Translations under genes and position numbers: made by a program | Notes under the pieces: generated by a model | Databases searched by the model: none | What the model saw: the letters and a program-made list of their open reading frames with translations, nothing else | Told to the model about the DNA's origin: nothing | In this document: piece by piece, positions 26,450 through 35,776 of the stretch | Layout of the letters: each line of letters starts with the position of its first letter | How positions within the stretch are numbered: the first letter of the stretch is position 1 | Source: a virus | Virus record (IMG/VR): IMGVR_UViG_3300027788_000006 | Location: 1 to 64,000 of that record | Reading direction: 5' to 3' (one strand) | DNA: 64,000 nucleotides

Positions 26450-27825
26450 GAGGCACGTTTTATATACCCTCCATTTCCATAACTAGGCATTCTATTAAAT
26501 CCTCCTTTTCTAGCAGATACATTATTTCCTAAATCGTACCCAGAATAAGTCTTAGCTTTCATTTCCGCTGCGTTAGTCCTAGCCATTTGGCCTACAAAAG
26601 ATTTAGTAGTTTTTGTATTTGTTTCAGTAGCTTTTACTTGTGCTTTTGCTTCTGCAGCTTTCTTTTCTTTTCTAGCTTTCTTTCTATTAGCTAATCCTTG
26701 CCATGTAGCTACACCGGCTCCTATAACACCTCCTACAACTGCTCCAACTGCATTACCTATTACAGGAACAGCTGATCCTACCATAGCCCCATAACCAGCA
26801 TAAGATCCTGCTTTAGCAAGTATATCTCCAGTAGCTTCCCCTGCATTCCAAGTAGTAGCGTCACCATCATCAGAGCCCATACTAATTGCAGTACCTGCTA
26901 TGTTAGCAGCTGTTGCATATGGATTAGGATTAAAAGTACTACCAGCAGCTGCCTTCACTCCTTCTTTTCCTCCAGCCTCAAGTAGTTTTTGAGCCGCTAG
27001 ATCTGCAGCTTTCTTTGTTGCTTCCTTCCCAACTTTATCAACTACTAAATCTTTACCTTTATCGATAGCAAGATCCTTTGCCTTATCAATTACTATATCC
27101 TTACCTTTATTTAAAGCAGCATCTTTAGCTTTATCGATTATTATATCTTTACCTTGATCTAACGCAAACTTACTAGCTTGATCTGCTCCAAATCCAGCTG
27201 TATAATCCATAGCTTTATTTTGAGCTTGATCAACAAGAACCTCTTGTCCTTTATGAGTAGCCGCGTCAGCTAATGCCTTACTAACTCCTTCATTTGCTTT
27301 TTGTCTAGCAACATTTCCAAACCCTTCTCCTGCAATAGATTCAGCAGCTTTCCTCTCTGCTTCTTTCATAGCCTTTCTTCTAAAGACTTTCATACCAGCT
27401 GTTTTAATACCTTGCTTAGCGTCCAGTGCTTTATCTTTTATATTACCAAGTACATCAGTACTTTTACCACCGTCTGTTAAAGTGTCTATACCTTTACCCA
27501 CAGTACCATCTAAAGACTGTGCTTTAGCTTTTCTAGAGGCAGCATCTTCTTCAACTGCAGCTAAATCTTGCTCCTTTTGATTAGAAATATCTGATGCGAT
27601 AGAATTAGCATTTGATGCTAGAGTCTCATTATTTTTTAATTTAGCATTTTTAGCAGCTTCTAATATTTGTGGATTAGCTTCCTCATACACTATAGACTCA
27701 GTAGATCCTGCAGCACCTTGAGCAGCGGATCCTACAGTATTATTTTCGTACATTCCTCCAGGTGCATATTTTTTAGGCTTTCTAACTGCGTATTTTGATT
27801 TATATTTTGATTTAATTTTTTTCAT
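26446..27825 (-). CDS. Virion protein with glycine-zipper segment and 16-residue repeats
   Basis: A 459-residue protein with a very basic N-terminus (residues 1-20) and APGG at 21-24. Three tandem 16-residue units of the form A-x-D/N-x-GKD-hhh-DKAKD span 221-268, with a degenerate fourth copy at about 189-204. A glycine-zipper hydrophobic segment lies at 340-376, followed by a Lys/Ala-rich helix. The C-terminus carries RKGGFNRM and NGGYIKR. Glycine-zipper segments of this type occur in ejection or pore-forming phage proteins. It lies directly after the muzzle-type gene in a TAATG overlap, so it may be a tail-lumen or ejected protein. No enzyme motif was seen. Confidence 0.7.
   Translation of the reverse strand: MKKIKSKYKSKYAVRKPKKYAPGGMYENNTVGSAAQGAAGSTESIVYEEANPQILEAAKNAKLKNNETLASNANSIASDISNQKEQDLAAVEEDAASRKAKAQSLDGTVGKGIDTLTDGGKSTDVLGNIKDKALDAKQGIKTAGMKVFRRKAMKEAERKAAESIAGEGFGNVARQKANEGVSKALADAATHKGQEVLVDQAQNKAMDYTAGFGADQASKFALDQGKDIIIDKAKDAALNKGKDIVIDKAKDLAIDKGKDLVVDKVGKEATKKAADLAAQKLLEAGGKEGVKAAAGSTFNPNPYATAANIAGTAISMGSDDGDATTWNAGEATGDILAKAGSYAGYGAMVGSAVPVIGNAVGAVVGGVIGAGVATWQGLANRKKARKEKKAAEAKAQVKATETNTKTTKSFVGQMARTNAAEMKAKTYSGYDLGNNVSARKGGFNRMPSYGNGGYIKRAS
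27022..27165 (-). repeat. Three tandem 48-base coding repeats
   Basis: Codes for residues 221-268 of the 459-residue protein: three 16-residue units sharing GKD-hhh-DK with interchangeable Ile/Val/Leu. The DNA copies are diverged, so selection acts on the helix pattern rather than on recent duplication. Confidence 0.7.
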
Positions 27826-30800
27826 TATCGTGTCATTATTCTAGACTCCACAGTGGTAGAGTACAAATTTAGTAAATTATTTGAAACATTGTCATAAATT
27901 AAACGAATTCCTATCCATTTATCTATGAATTTCTTTTGCGTACTCCAGTTTTTAGTTAGATCTATATACACTGGGTTAGGATATTTTATAACTCCTGTGT
28001 ATAAAAACATAGGATTTGTAGTAGATGTTGTTATAGTTCCTACATTTAACGTGCCTATAGTATTAGTGTTTGTAGAAACATAATAAGCTGATGTATCTAT
28101 AGCTATTGCAGCCATATCTCTAAACCTATTAATTTTCCAATTGTTACCTATTTTTCTAGTATTAACTAAATATTCTAAAGGAGTAGTATGTAAACCACTT
28201 ATCTGTAATGTATTGTATAAGAAGTAAGAAGTAAAACCATGCTCTAATACTCTGATGCCCGCTGCATTGTATACATCGAGAGTATATGCAATGCTAGAAG
28301 TTAAAGTTGTTACATTTCTTAATTCATTATGTATATATTCTATTTCAAAAGGCTTATAATCTGCTACAAAGTGTTCTAGTGAAGTAAGCGGAGTATCGTG
28401 TATTGACACAGACGCAGGATCCTCTTGGTATATAAGACCTCTTCTATTAGAGTTATGCTCCCAGATTGTCCCGTTTCCTAACTCAGAACCTACCAACGCG
28501 CTAATACTACCTGCAGTAAGTAGACCATCTACTATTGGGTATTGATCCGTAAGAGAATAGAAATTAGTAGAAGTATTAAAATATATATATGGTACATAAC
28601 TATGCAAACTAACCCAAATATTTAATTCAGGATAATATGATATAGTCCACCCCGCAACTGCAAAGTAATTATGGTTATCCCAAGCTATTGCAGTTGTAAG
28701 ATACATACCACCTCCTTGATGATCATGATAATAAAACCGTTTATTAGTGGTATTAAATGTAATATAATCTGCACCCACAACATTACTTAGTCCATTAGCA
28801 AATAAGTTTTGTCCTGATTGAGTAAGAATGTATTCTCGTTTAGTTAATATTATTCTTCTATGCTTAGGGTCCCATACAGAATGCAGTCCAAATCCATCTA
28901 TAGGATTATCAAAGTCTTTAGATTTCCATCCGTAATCTTCAAGTTGAAAGTGTAAGTTTTTACGGAACCACTTCTTCATACCTAAATCACTTAATTCTGT
29001 AAGTTTATCTTTCATTAGAAATACTTTCTTTGAATCTACATCTACAAAAAAGTGGCCAAATCTAGTTGTTAATACAGACCACTGAGATGTACACCCACCA
29101 TACCCATCATCTGTAAGAACTATTTCTGAAGGCTCTTGCTTGAAAATATCTCCACTTCCTACGTAAGCTTCAGACCCATCTTTCATTTCCATAGTTTGTT
29201 TACCTTGAGTTTTTAATAAACTCTCTTCCATATGAAAATATAATAAGTTATTGAACGAAGCCAATTTCCATAAATCTCCTCTATTTTTAGGTAAGTCTTT
29301 AAACTGATTAGATAAGAAAACTCTATAGTTATCTATTAAACTACTAGTATCATTCTTAGCTGATCTGTGCACTCTAGTAGGAAAATCTAATTGTTTTGTT
29401 TCACTAAGAGGTAAAGGAAAAGCTACACGTATATCATTTTGCTCTGAATAATTTTTATTATATTTAATATTTTCTTGGTCTGTAAAATCAATTTGTCCTG
29501 CTAATCTTAATAAATCCTTAGCTGGTGTAGCCGGGAAGTATAAACTGTTGTCAGATTCTATATGTCTAAAGTTTATATTATCTGTAGACTCCACTATATG
29601 GTAATGTATTGCTTTTCTAGGGCGTGAGTCTGAAGTAATATCACTCTGAGTTAATGAAGTAACTACTCCGTATCTACATAAATATGTATCACCTCCAAAT
29701 ATACCTGTATCAATATCAGGTAAATTTTGCCAATTACTTCCTTGCAGAGTTGTTATACGATAATCTGCAGTCTCTCCGTTATGCGTATTTGTAAGAGGCT
29801 GGTTTGTTGATTCTGTAAAAATAAAGTTATCTAGATCGTCTCCTAAGACTTCAAAGCCTGTCCATATTAATTCTTGCGAATCTATAGATTTATAAACATC
29901 TGTTTTAAAAGCTTCTAAGTTAAATATATGATAAGTACTTCTAGTTCCTACTGGCCCTCCCCCTGCATTATTGGATGCATTGATCAGTAAAGGAGGTGCT
30001 ATACTAGAATTAAAACCCCAAACTCCCCAATTATTTACTGCGGTAGCTGTGGTAGGGAATCCACTACAAGACGTTAGAGGAGCATACCCACCACAAGAAG
30101 CATCTGCTGCAGTACAAAATGGTGTAAAACTACCCATAGTATACATAGGAGTATTTAAACAATTTCCATACCCTGCAGCGTTTAGCGCACCTTGAGGATC
30201 TATACCGTGGTTATCTTTTAATTTAAATGCAATAGAACTTTCTCCAAAAAGATTTACTAACTTACCTCCAAACCCTAAAGACTTACCATTAAAGATACTA
30301 TCACCTTTTAAGTAAGTTTTGGCCTTCTGTCCTAGTAGTCTAGGGAATCTATAAGTTGCATTAGAACTACCAGAAGTCATAGCTCTATAGCCTGTTCTGT
30401 AGTACATTCCTATGTGTATAGATGAGTTTATTTTCTGAGCATAACAATTCTTAGCAGCATCCCAGCCCCATTCTTCTCTAGGCATTAATATTTCTGGATT
30501 AGTATTTTTGTCTTTTACTAATTTAGTATTCATTCTCTTATCCTGATCCAATGAAGGTCCATTCCAAACTAAATTTTTAACTTGATATTGATGAGATATA
30601 TGAGTAGCTCCAGCTAGACTATTCTTTGTTCTTAATAAATAAAAGTCATGGAAACTAAAAGCCATCATTGAATAGTTATGATTAACACCATTTGATGTAG
30701 ACGTATGAGTGTATAATAGACCATCATTATCTTTTAACTGCTGATAAACCTCACCAAAACTCCAAGTGCTTCCTGCCCAAGGCATTACTGAATAAAATGA

Positions 30801-33377
30801 TTCCGGCTCTGTTTGAGTCGAAGCTAAAACCTGCATAGCTTCAGAATCTCCACCTGCTTCTTTACACAGTCCTATAGCGGCATTCTTAGGGACCATTGGA
30901 ATTATAGCAGCCTGCCCTAATATAGTTCTATCCGAATGTTTTCTTTTAGCGTAGTAAATTCTAAACCCTTGTACTTTGTCTGCTATTGTATCTGGTATTT
31001 TAATATCTTTTAATGTAAATCCTAATCTACTAACTGTGTGTGAGATTTTAGCATCATTATAAACATCACCTGGAATATTTGCAGAATTAGCTGTAACATC
31101 TATTATAAAATAACCCAAACCACAACCTGAATCTACACATTTTGTTCCAGCATGATATACTCCTGGTCCGTATGTCCCATCTTTATAGCTCCTAACCGTT
31201 AACTGATCACCTGCTACTAGATTTGTTGTATAACCACTATTTGAATTATAATCAACTCTAACGTCCCAGTAATCATTGCCACAATCACCCCATCCCCCAA
31301 AAGTTGTTGTATCTCCTATGTGTCTAGTAGTAGCAGTTGCTGTAGTTTTCCAAACATGGGCCTTAGTTGTAGGATCATTAGACCCAGTCTTATGATAAGT
31401 GGTCTTATACTGAACAGTAACACTCATAGTTTGATCTGCTGTAAAAGTATTCGTTCCATTCCACAAAGCAGCCTCCATAGCAGGATCATTAGCCCCAGAA
31501 GGGTTATTAAATGTACACCTGAGTGCGGAGCCTACAGTAGGTGGGAGGTGAGTGGACTCGTGTTGGTAGTTATTCCTATTAAATCTAAGTTGTCCAGTCC
31601 AAGCTGTAATAGAAGTAAGACCTATACCTGCGCTTTTAGTAGTTAAACATCCGTGATCTTCCATGATACTTTTTCTACCATCATTCTCATTAGAAGGCAT
31701 ATGGTGATGCCTCACATTTTTTTGTTTTAAACTGCCTATTAGTCCAGTCTGATCCCAGATTTCAAAGTCAGATGTGTTCGGATAAAACTCTGTAGCATTT
31801 TGCCAATAATTCATCTTCATAGTACCAAGTCCAGCCCATGCTCCTCCAGTAAAACTATACTCAAAGAAATGAAAGTTTTTAGCATACCCTTCACTTAACT
31901 CTTTAAAATCAGATGCAGTACCAAACCCTGAAGGCTGTGCTAACTCTTTAAGGTTAATAGTAGTACCCCCTACATCAATAAGATCTCTTCCAGGTATATG
32001 ATAACCATATGACATACTACCATCATTCATAATAAAAGCAATATAAAAAGCATATACTTCACTACGCATGTACCCTTTATATTTATAAATATTAGGAACA
32101 TATCTGTAACTAGTTGTAGCATCTACAACTTGTTGTACATCTGCAAATTTATCTACCGGCTGTCCTTGAAACCCTGTAGTAAGATTATCTACTGTAGCAT
32201 AATAATCATCAAAATTCTCAATGTCATGCGCAACAGAGTTTAACTTAATATTATTAGCATATTTCTGATACCCAACATCTTTAGTACCAGTGGTATTACC
32301 TACATATAGTACTCCATCTAACTGTGAAATAGTCTTGGCAGTATCATACCCTACAGTATCTATAATAACTTTATCTAAATCTCCCGAAGCTGCTCCTTCT
32401 ACTCCGGAGTATACAACTTCTAAACCTGATTTAGATATGAACTCAATATCCTTAAGTTTAATAGCTTTTATCTCATCCCCCATCTTACGTATTACTGTAG
32501 GTCTTAGTCTCTCATAATCTGTATTTAAATTGGATAACTTCCATTTAATAGCTTTTGATGTTTGAGTACCATCTTTAGCCCCATCTTTTTTTGTTGTAGG
32601 TCTAGTATGATCATACTCTTCTACTATACTAACTGGATTAGAAACAGATAAATAATTTGTAGCTACTAAATCTGCATCTATATAAGCCACTGCTAAATAG
32701 TATACAGCAGTTCTTAACCCTCCTCCTTCTATAATAGATTTTTGATACCTACCTGAAAGAACATCATCCAGTTCTATTCTAGGTACCGGACCAGAATTAG
32801 GAAACAAATTTAAAAGATCTCCATGTCGTTTATGAGAAGTAGCTGGATTAATGTTATATAGTTTATTTCGAATAAATACATTAGGGACTTCCCTTATCTG
32901 TCTGTTTACATTAAAAGCTCTTGGGGGGTTTAAATCATCTGTCCAGTAAACTACTAAATCACCTTTAGAATCTACTTTAAACGTACCTTCTATTGGATGA
33001 CTAGTTCGAAAATTTAGTTTGTTATTGGTAGCAGTTGGCCAATATAAAAGCTCATACACACCTGTGGTTCCATCCCATATCGCTATATGGTCTATACCCG
33101 CACTAGTTTTAGTAGGATCAATTTCACACATAAATAAAACTACTTTATCGTCAGGAACTTCAACTGCACCTAGAACTTTATTATACTGTCCTGACGCTAC
33201 AGAAAAATATTTATCTATATGAGTCTGACCTTTAGCTATAGTTCCCCCTTCATTAGATAAGGACCCTTCTTTATCATTCATAAACATATCTAGCGCATGT
33301 CTCCACGAACCTTTCATCTGATCTATATGGCCAGAATCTTTGAATAGTCCTTTTAAAAATCTTTTTTCTTCTGCCAT
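27825..33377 (-). CDS. Tail muzzle / tail tube-type protein (1850 aa)
   Basis: A large, mainly beta-rich protein without membrane segments. The N-terminal 60 residues (ALDMFMNDKEGSLSNEGGT at about 28-46) follow the pattern seen at the start of crassvirus tail proteins, where a list of variables and an SxENEGG-like motif precede beta-propeller-like repeats. Many strands rich in Thr, Asn, Tyr and Trp follow. This position, just before the cargo block and just after a ring protein, is that of the crassvirus tail muzzle, the tube tip that also opens for ejection. Residues around 880-893 (KDNDGLLYTH) are encoded by copy B of the 33-base repeat. The gene is in TAATG overlap with the 459-residue gene. 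Homology to a characterised muzzle protein is inferred, not searched. Confidence 0.78.
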   Translation of the reverse strand: MAEEKRFLKGLFKDSGHIDQMKGSWRHALDMFMNDKEGSLSNEGGTIAKGQTHIDKYFSVASGQYNKVLGAVEVPDDKVVLFMCEIDPTKTSAGIDHIAIWDGTTGVYELLYWPTATNNKLNFRTSHPIEGTFKVDSKGDLVVYWTDDLNPPRAFNVNRQIREVPNVFIRNKLYNINPATSHKRHGDLLNLFPNSGPVPRIELDDVLSGRYQKSIIEGGGLRTAVYYLAVAYIDADLVATNYLSVSNPVSIVEEYDHTRPTTKKDGAKDGTQTSKAIKWKLSNLNTDYERLRPTVIRKMGDEIKAIKLKDIEFISKSGLEVVYSGVEGAASGDLDKVIIDTVGYDTAKTISQLDGVLYVGNTTGTKDVGYQKYANNIKLNSVAHDIENFDDYYATVDNLTTGFQGQPVDKFADVQQVVDATTSYRYVPNIYKYKGYMRSEVYAFYIAFIMNDGSMSYGYHIPGRDLIDVGGTTINLKELAQPSGFGTASDFKELSEGYAKNFHFFEYSFTGGAWAGLGTMKMNYWQNATEFYPNTSDFEIWDQTGLIGSLKQKNVRHHHMPSNENDGRKSIMEDHGCLTTKSAGIGLTSITAWTGQLRFNRNNYQHESTHLPPTVGSALRCTFNNPSGANDPAMEAALWNGTNTFTADQTMSVTVQYKTTYHKTGSNDPTTKAHVWKTTATATTRHIGDTTTFGGWGDCGNDYWDVRVDYNSNSGYTTNLVAGDQLTVRSYKDGTYGPGVYHAGTKCVDSGCGLGYFIIDVTANSANIPGDVYNDAKISHTVSRLGFTLKDIKIPDTIADKVQGFRIYYAKRKHSDRTILGQAAIIPMVPKNAAIGLCKEAGGDSEAMQVLASTQTEPESFYSVMPWAGSTWSFGEVYQQLKDNDGLLYTHTSTSNGVNHNYSMMAFSFHDFYLLRTKNSLAGATHISHQYQVKNLVWNGPSLDQDKRMNTKLVKDKNTNPEILMPREEWGWDAAKNCYAQKINSSIHIGMYYRTGYRAMTSGSSNATYRFPRLLGQKAKTYLKGDSIFNGKSLGFGGKLVNLFGESSIAFKLKDNHGIDPQGALNAAGYGNCLNTPMYTMGSFTPFCTAADASCGGYAPLTSCSGFPTTATAVNNWGVWGFNSSIAPPLLINASNNAGGGPVGTRSTYHIFNLEAFKTDVYKSIDSQELIWTGFEVLGDDLDNFIFTESTNQPLTNTHNGETADYRITTLQGSNWQNLPDIDTGIFGGDTYLCRYGVVTSLTQSDITSDSRPRKAIHYHIVESTDNINFRHIESDNSLYFPATPAKDLLRLAGQIDFTDQENIKYNKNYSEQNDIRVAFPLPLSETKQLDFPTRVHRSAKNDTSSLIDNYRVFLSNQFKDLPKNRGDLWKLASFNNLLYFHMEESLLKTQGKQTMEMKDGSEAYVGSGDIFKQEPSEIVLTDDGYGGCTSQWSVLTTRFGHFFVDVDSKKVFLMKDKLTELSDLGMKKWFRKNLHFQLEDYGWKSKDFDNPIDGFGLHSVWDPKHRRIILTKREYILTQSGQNLFANGLSNVVGADYITFNTTNKRFYYHDHQGGGMYLTTAIAWDNHNYFAVAGWTISYYPELNIWVSLHSYVPYIYFNTSTNFYSLTDQYPIVDGLLTAGSISALVGSELGNGTIWEHNSNRRGLIYQEDPASVSIHDTPLTSLEHFVADYKPFEIEYIHNELRNVTTLTSSIAYTLDVYNAAGIRVLEHGFTSYFLYNTLQISGLHTTPLEYLVNTRKIGNNWKINRFRDMAAIAIDTSAYYVSTNTNTIGTLNVGTITTSTTNPMFLYTGVIKYPNPVYIDLTKNWSTQKKFIDKWIGIRLIYDNVSNNLLNLYSTTVESRIMTR
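30704..30736. repeat. 33-base near-identical repeat, copy B
   Basis: Matches 15249-15281 with a single difference at 30719. It encodes KDNDGLLYTH in the muzzle-type protein, in the same frame as copy A. Confidence 0.85.
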
Positions 33378-33378
33378 T

Positions 33379-34263
33379 TTAATATCTGCTTAAATTTTCT
33401 CTAGTGTTTAAATCTTCAAAAAATGAATCATGTCTGTTCATGTTAGGTATTAGTCTAACCCACTGATCCATGAAACTAGCCATCTTATCTATATCTGGAT
33501 AATTAGCTGCGTTCCTAGCTTGTGTGCAATAAAACTTCCACTGATCTTCTGCAAATTTATAATCTATACCATTCTTCTTTATATTAGGATTAAATAATAA
33601 AAGTTTTTTGTATATATACCAGAACATAGCTTCTTTAAAGCTGATCTCTGCTGGGACCATTGGGTAACAATCCGCATCAGTAGGAAATGCTGTATAACTT
33701 AAACATAGTTTTCCTGTTGGAAATGAGGTCTTAATAAAACCATTCTCTACTAAATAAGTATCTTTATATTTTGCTAACTCATTGACACATTCATCACAAT
33801 GCATACTAGCATGAAATGTACTTGCACTGTACTGTAAAGGCATCATGTGTACATCACTTTTAAAGTAAGAATTTTCCATTACTACTAACTGATTTGTTAG
33901 AAGCTGCAGTTCATGAGTTATCTGAGCATACTCTAACCCAGCTGCTTGAGCAGATGCTATCTGATCTTTTAATGCTGCTATACCAGCTATTATAGCATCA
34001 TATATATCTGAGTCTTTAGTAGCCATAGCAGTATTAACGGCCACTTGGTTTATATAATATAAATCATGAGGCAAATATACTTTATGATTAACTACATTAA
34101 GAACAGTTTGTTTATGTTCCAATTGAGTACTTGCACCTATGTGCTCTAAAGCTTCTCCTATCCACTCAATTGCATCATCAATCCAGTTATCGTCGTCTGG
34201 TTTAAGATCTCTAAATACTTTACGTATTATTTCTTTACTTGATATTGTATTATATATAGCCAT
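33379..34263 (-). CDS. Ring / tail adaptor protein (crassvirus type)
   Basis: A 294-residue soluble protein. The N-terminal 60 residues form helices (IIRKVFRDLKPDDDNWIDDAIEWIGEAL) like those of portal-adjacent adaptor or ring proteins. Later segments (CLSYTAFPTDADCYPMVP at about 200-218, then a helical block with FWYIYKKLLLF) resemble the conserved structural proteins that sit between portal and tail in crAss-like phages. A CDEC pair occurs at about 159-162. It overlaps the IHF-like gene by a TAATG junction and ends 1 base before the muzzle-type gene. The exact ring number cannot be assigned from sequence. Confidence 0.72.
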   Translation of the reverse strand: MAIYNTISSKEIIRKVFRDLKPDDDNWIDDAIEWIGEALEHIGASTQLEHKQTVLNVVNHKVYLPHDLYYINQVAVNTAMATKDSDIYDAIIAGIAALKDQIASAQAAGLEYAQITHELQLLTNQLVVMENSYFKSDVHMMPLQYSASTFHASMHCDECVNELAKYKDTYLVENGFIKTSFPTGKLCLSYTAFPTDADCYPMVPAEISFKEAMFWYIYKKLLLFNPNIKKNGIDYKFAEDQWKFYCTQARNAANYPDIDKMASFMDQWVRLIPNMNRHDSFFEDLNTRENLSRY

Positions 34264-34736
34264 TATCTTTTCTTAAATTTTAAGTAAGCTAAATCATCTT
34301 CTTTTAAAAGTTTTATTAACTTATCTTTATTTCCTTTTATGCCTCTAGTAGCATCAAATCTATATACTGATTTATTCTTTACTTTACATTTACCTTTGTA
34401 CCAATAGAACTTACAATAAAAAGCATCTGTATGGTAAATATGCCACTTAGTTCCTTCTTCTGTTTTTGAATTATAAAGCTCTTTTCCTTCAGCTAATAAC
34501 TCGTCTTTATATTTATTACTCTCACCCCAATCAATTCTAGGAGAACGCGGATCTCTTTCTTTTCTTAAAATAGATAAAGAAGATAAATTTTGACCCATGT
34601 TAAACTCCTTCCCTTCAAGGATATAGTCCATAATCATCATATTGAATTCTGAACATATATCCCTGAATAGGAGTTTGTTTATTTCACCATGTTCTTCAAC
34701 ATAGCTTTTGTACACATCTCTAAGAGTATGAGACAT
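34263..34736 (-). CDS. IHF/HU-like DNA-binding virion-module protein
   Basis: A 157-residue protein. Residues 20-70 follow the HU/IHF plan: two helices (KLLFRDICSEFNMMIMDYILEG, residues 21-42), then strands KEFNMG and LSSLSILRKER, with RDPRSP at 61-66 in the place of the RNPRTG intercalating tip of HU. Residues 70-157 are an extension with Tyr, Trp and Lys-rich strands not present in bacterial HU. Crassviruses carry conserved IHF-like genes in this structural module, which supports the call. A role in bending or organising DNA near the portal, or in assembly, is inferred. It is linked to both neighbours by TAATG overlaps. Confidence 0.6.
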   Translation of the reverse strand: MSHTLRDVYKSYVEEHGEINKLLFRDICSEFNMMIMDYILEGKEFNMGQNLSSLSILRKERDPRSPRIDWGESNKYKDELLAEGKELYNSKTEEGTKWHIYHTDAFYCKFYWYKGKCKVKNKSVYRFDATRGIKGNKDKLIKLLKEDDLAYLKFKKR

Positions 34737-35755
34737 TAATATTTAGGACCTATTCCTGGATTATAATGTGCAGCATTTCCCTTCTTATTGCTTTTCTTCT
34801 TTTTCTTTGGAGTAGAAGCTTTAAGAGTACCTTTTTGTTTATCAGACTGTTCCTTAGTAGGAGCATTAGGACTCACTGGTATTACCTTCTTCTTCTTATT
34901 TATCTTATCTGCTGGATGTGGCGCGCCTCTTTGAATAGCATCTGGAACACCGTTGCCATCTTGATCATGTTTTGGATGTGGCCCCACATTCTTTTTCTTC
35001 TTATTAAGAATTTTTTCTAACTCACCCGGCTCCTTTTTAGTATTCTTCTTTGGAGTAGTCGTCTTCTTCGTAGTATTCTTAGCTTCGTCGTCTTTAGTCT
35101 TAGTATTATATTTCTTACCTTTATAAGTAAACACTTTCTTACCAGCTTTTCTATTTTCGTTAAAAGCTTGTCCAAAAGTTTGCTCTTTTTTAGTAGATTT
35201 TTTTACATCAGATTTTGTAACTGTTGATTTAGTTTCTGATTTTGCAGTATCACCTACAGCTTTATTAAGCTTTGAAACATTAGTTTTTACTTTTTCATTT
35301 CTATCAGACTTAGTTTTAGTTCTTTTAGCTACTCTGTCTGCTTTTTGCTTAGCTAGTAAAGTTTTCCTAGAGTCACGTCTTTCACCTCTTTCTTCCTTTC
35401 GGAATGCTCTTACTGTTTGACGTTTAGTTTTTCTATTCTCTCTTTTATCAGCTCTGCTCATAGAAACATCTTCACCAGCATCGTTTACTTTATCTTGACG
35501 TTTATTCTTCTCGCCTTTTTTATAAGCTTTTACTGCAGAATTAGTTTTCTTTCTATCAGCTCTTCTAGATTTTCTACCTTCTTTTCTTTCATCTCTAGCT
35601 TCTTTAGAGAAACGTCCGCCAAGTAGAAACTTATTTTCATCATCTGCCATATCATCAAGAGACGCAGTTGACGGAGGTAATAAAAAATCCTCCTCGAAAT
35701 TTGATAATCCTCTTGGATTATTAATTCCTCCATTTTGTTTTTTGTTTTTTTTCAT
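34736..35755 (-). CDS. Highly basic Lys/Arg-rich protein with one TSP3-like unit
   Basis: A 339-residue protein in which Lys and Arg dominate, from residue 50 to about 160 and again from 200 to the end. Runs such as KKKKKSNKKGN end the chain. A short ordered motif FGQAFNENRKAGKKVFTYKGKKYNT (positions about 189-213) occurs in other Bacteroidota phage proteins as I recall it. A single DQDGNGVPD unit at about 265-273 is like a thrombospondin type 3 repeat. The composition suggests binding to packaged DNA or to nucleic acid in the virion. The N-terminal QNGGINN and LLGGRF fit the GG motif seen in neighbours. No family was recognised. Confidence 0.65.
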   Translation of the reverse strand: MKKNKKQNGGINNPRGLSNFEEDFLLPPSTASLDDMADDENKFLLGGRFSKEARDERKEGRKSRRADRKKTNSAVKAYKKGEKNKRQDKVNDAGEDVSMSRADKRENRKTKRQTVRAFRKEERGERRDSRKTLLAKQKADRVAKRTKTKSDRNEKVKTNVSKLNKAVGDTAKSETKSTVTKSDVKKSTKKEQTFGQAFNENRKAGKKVFTYKGKKYNTKTKDDEAKNTTKKTTTPKKNTKKEPGELEKILNKKKKNVGPHPKHDQDGNGVPDAIQRGAPHPADKINKKKKVIPVSPNAPTKEQSDKQKGTLKASTPKKKKKSNKKGNAAHYNPGIGPKY

Positions 35756-35776
35756 TATAATCTTAATTTAGTATAG

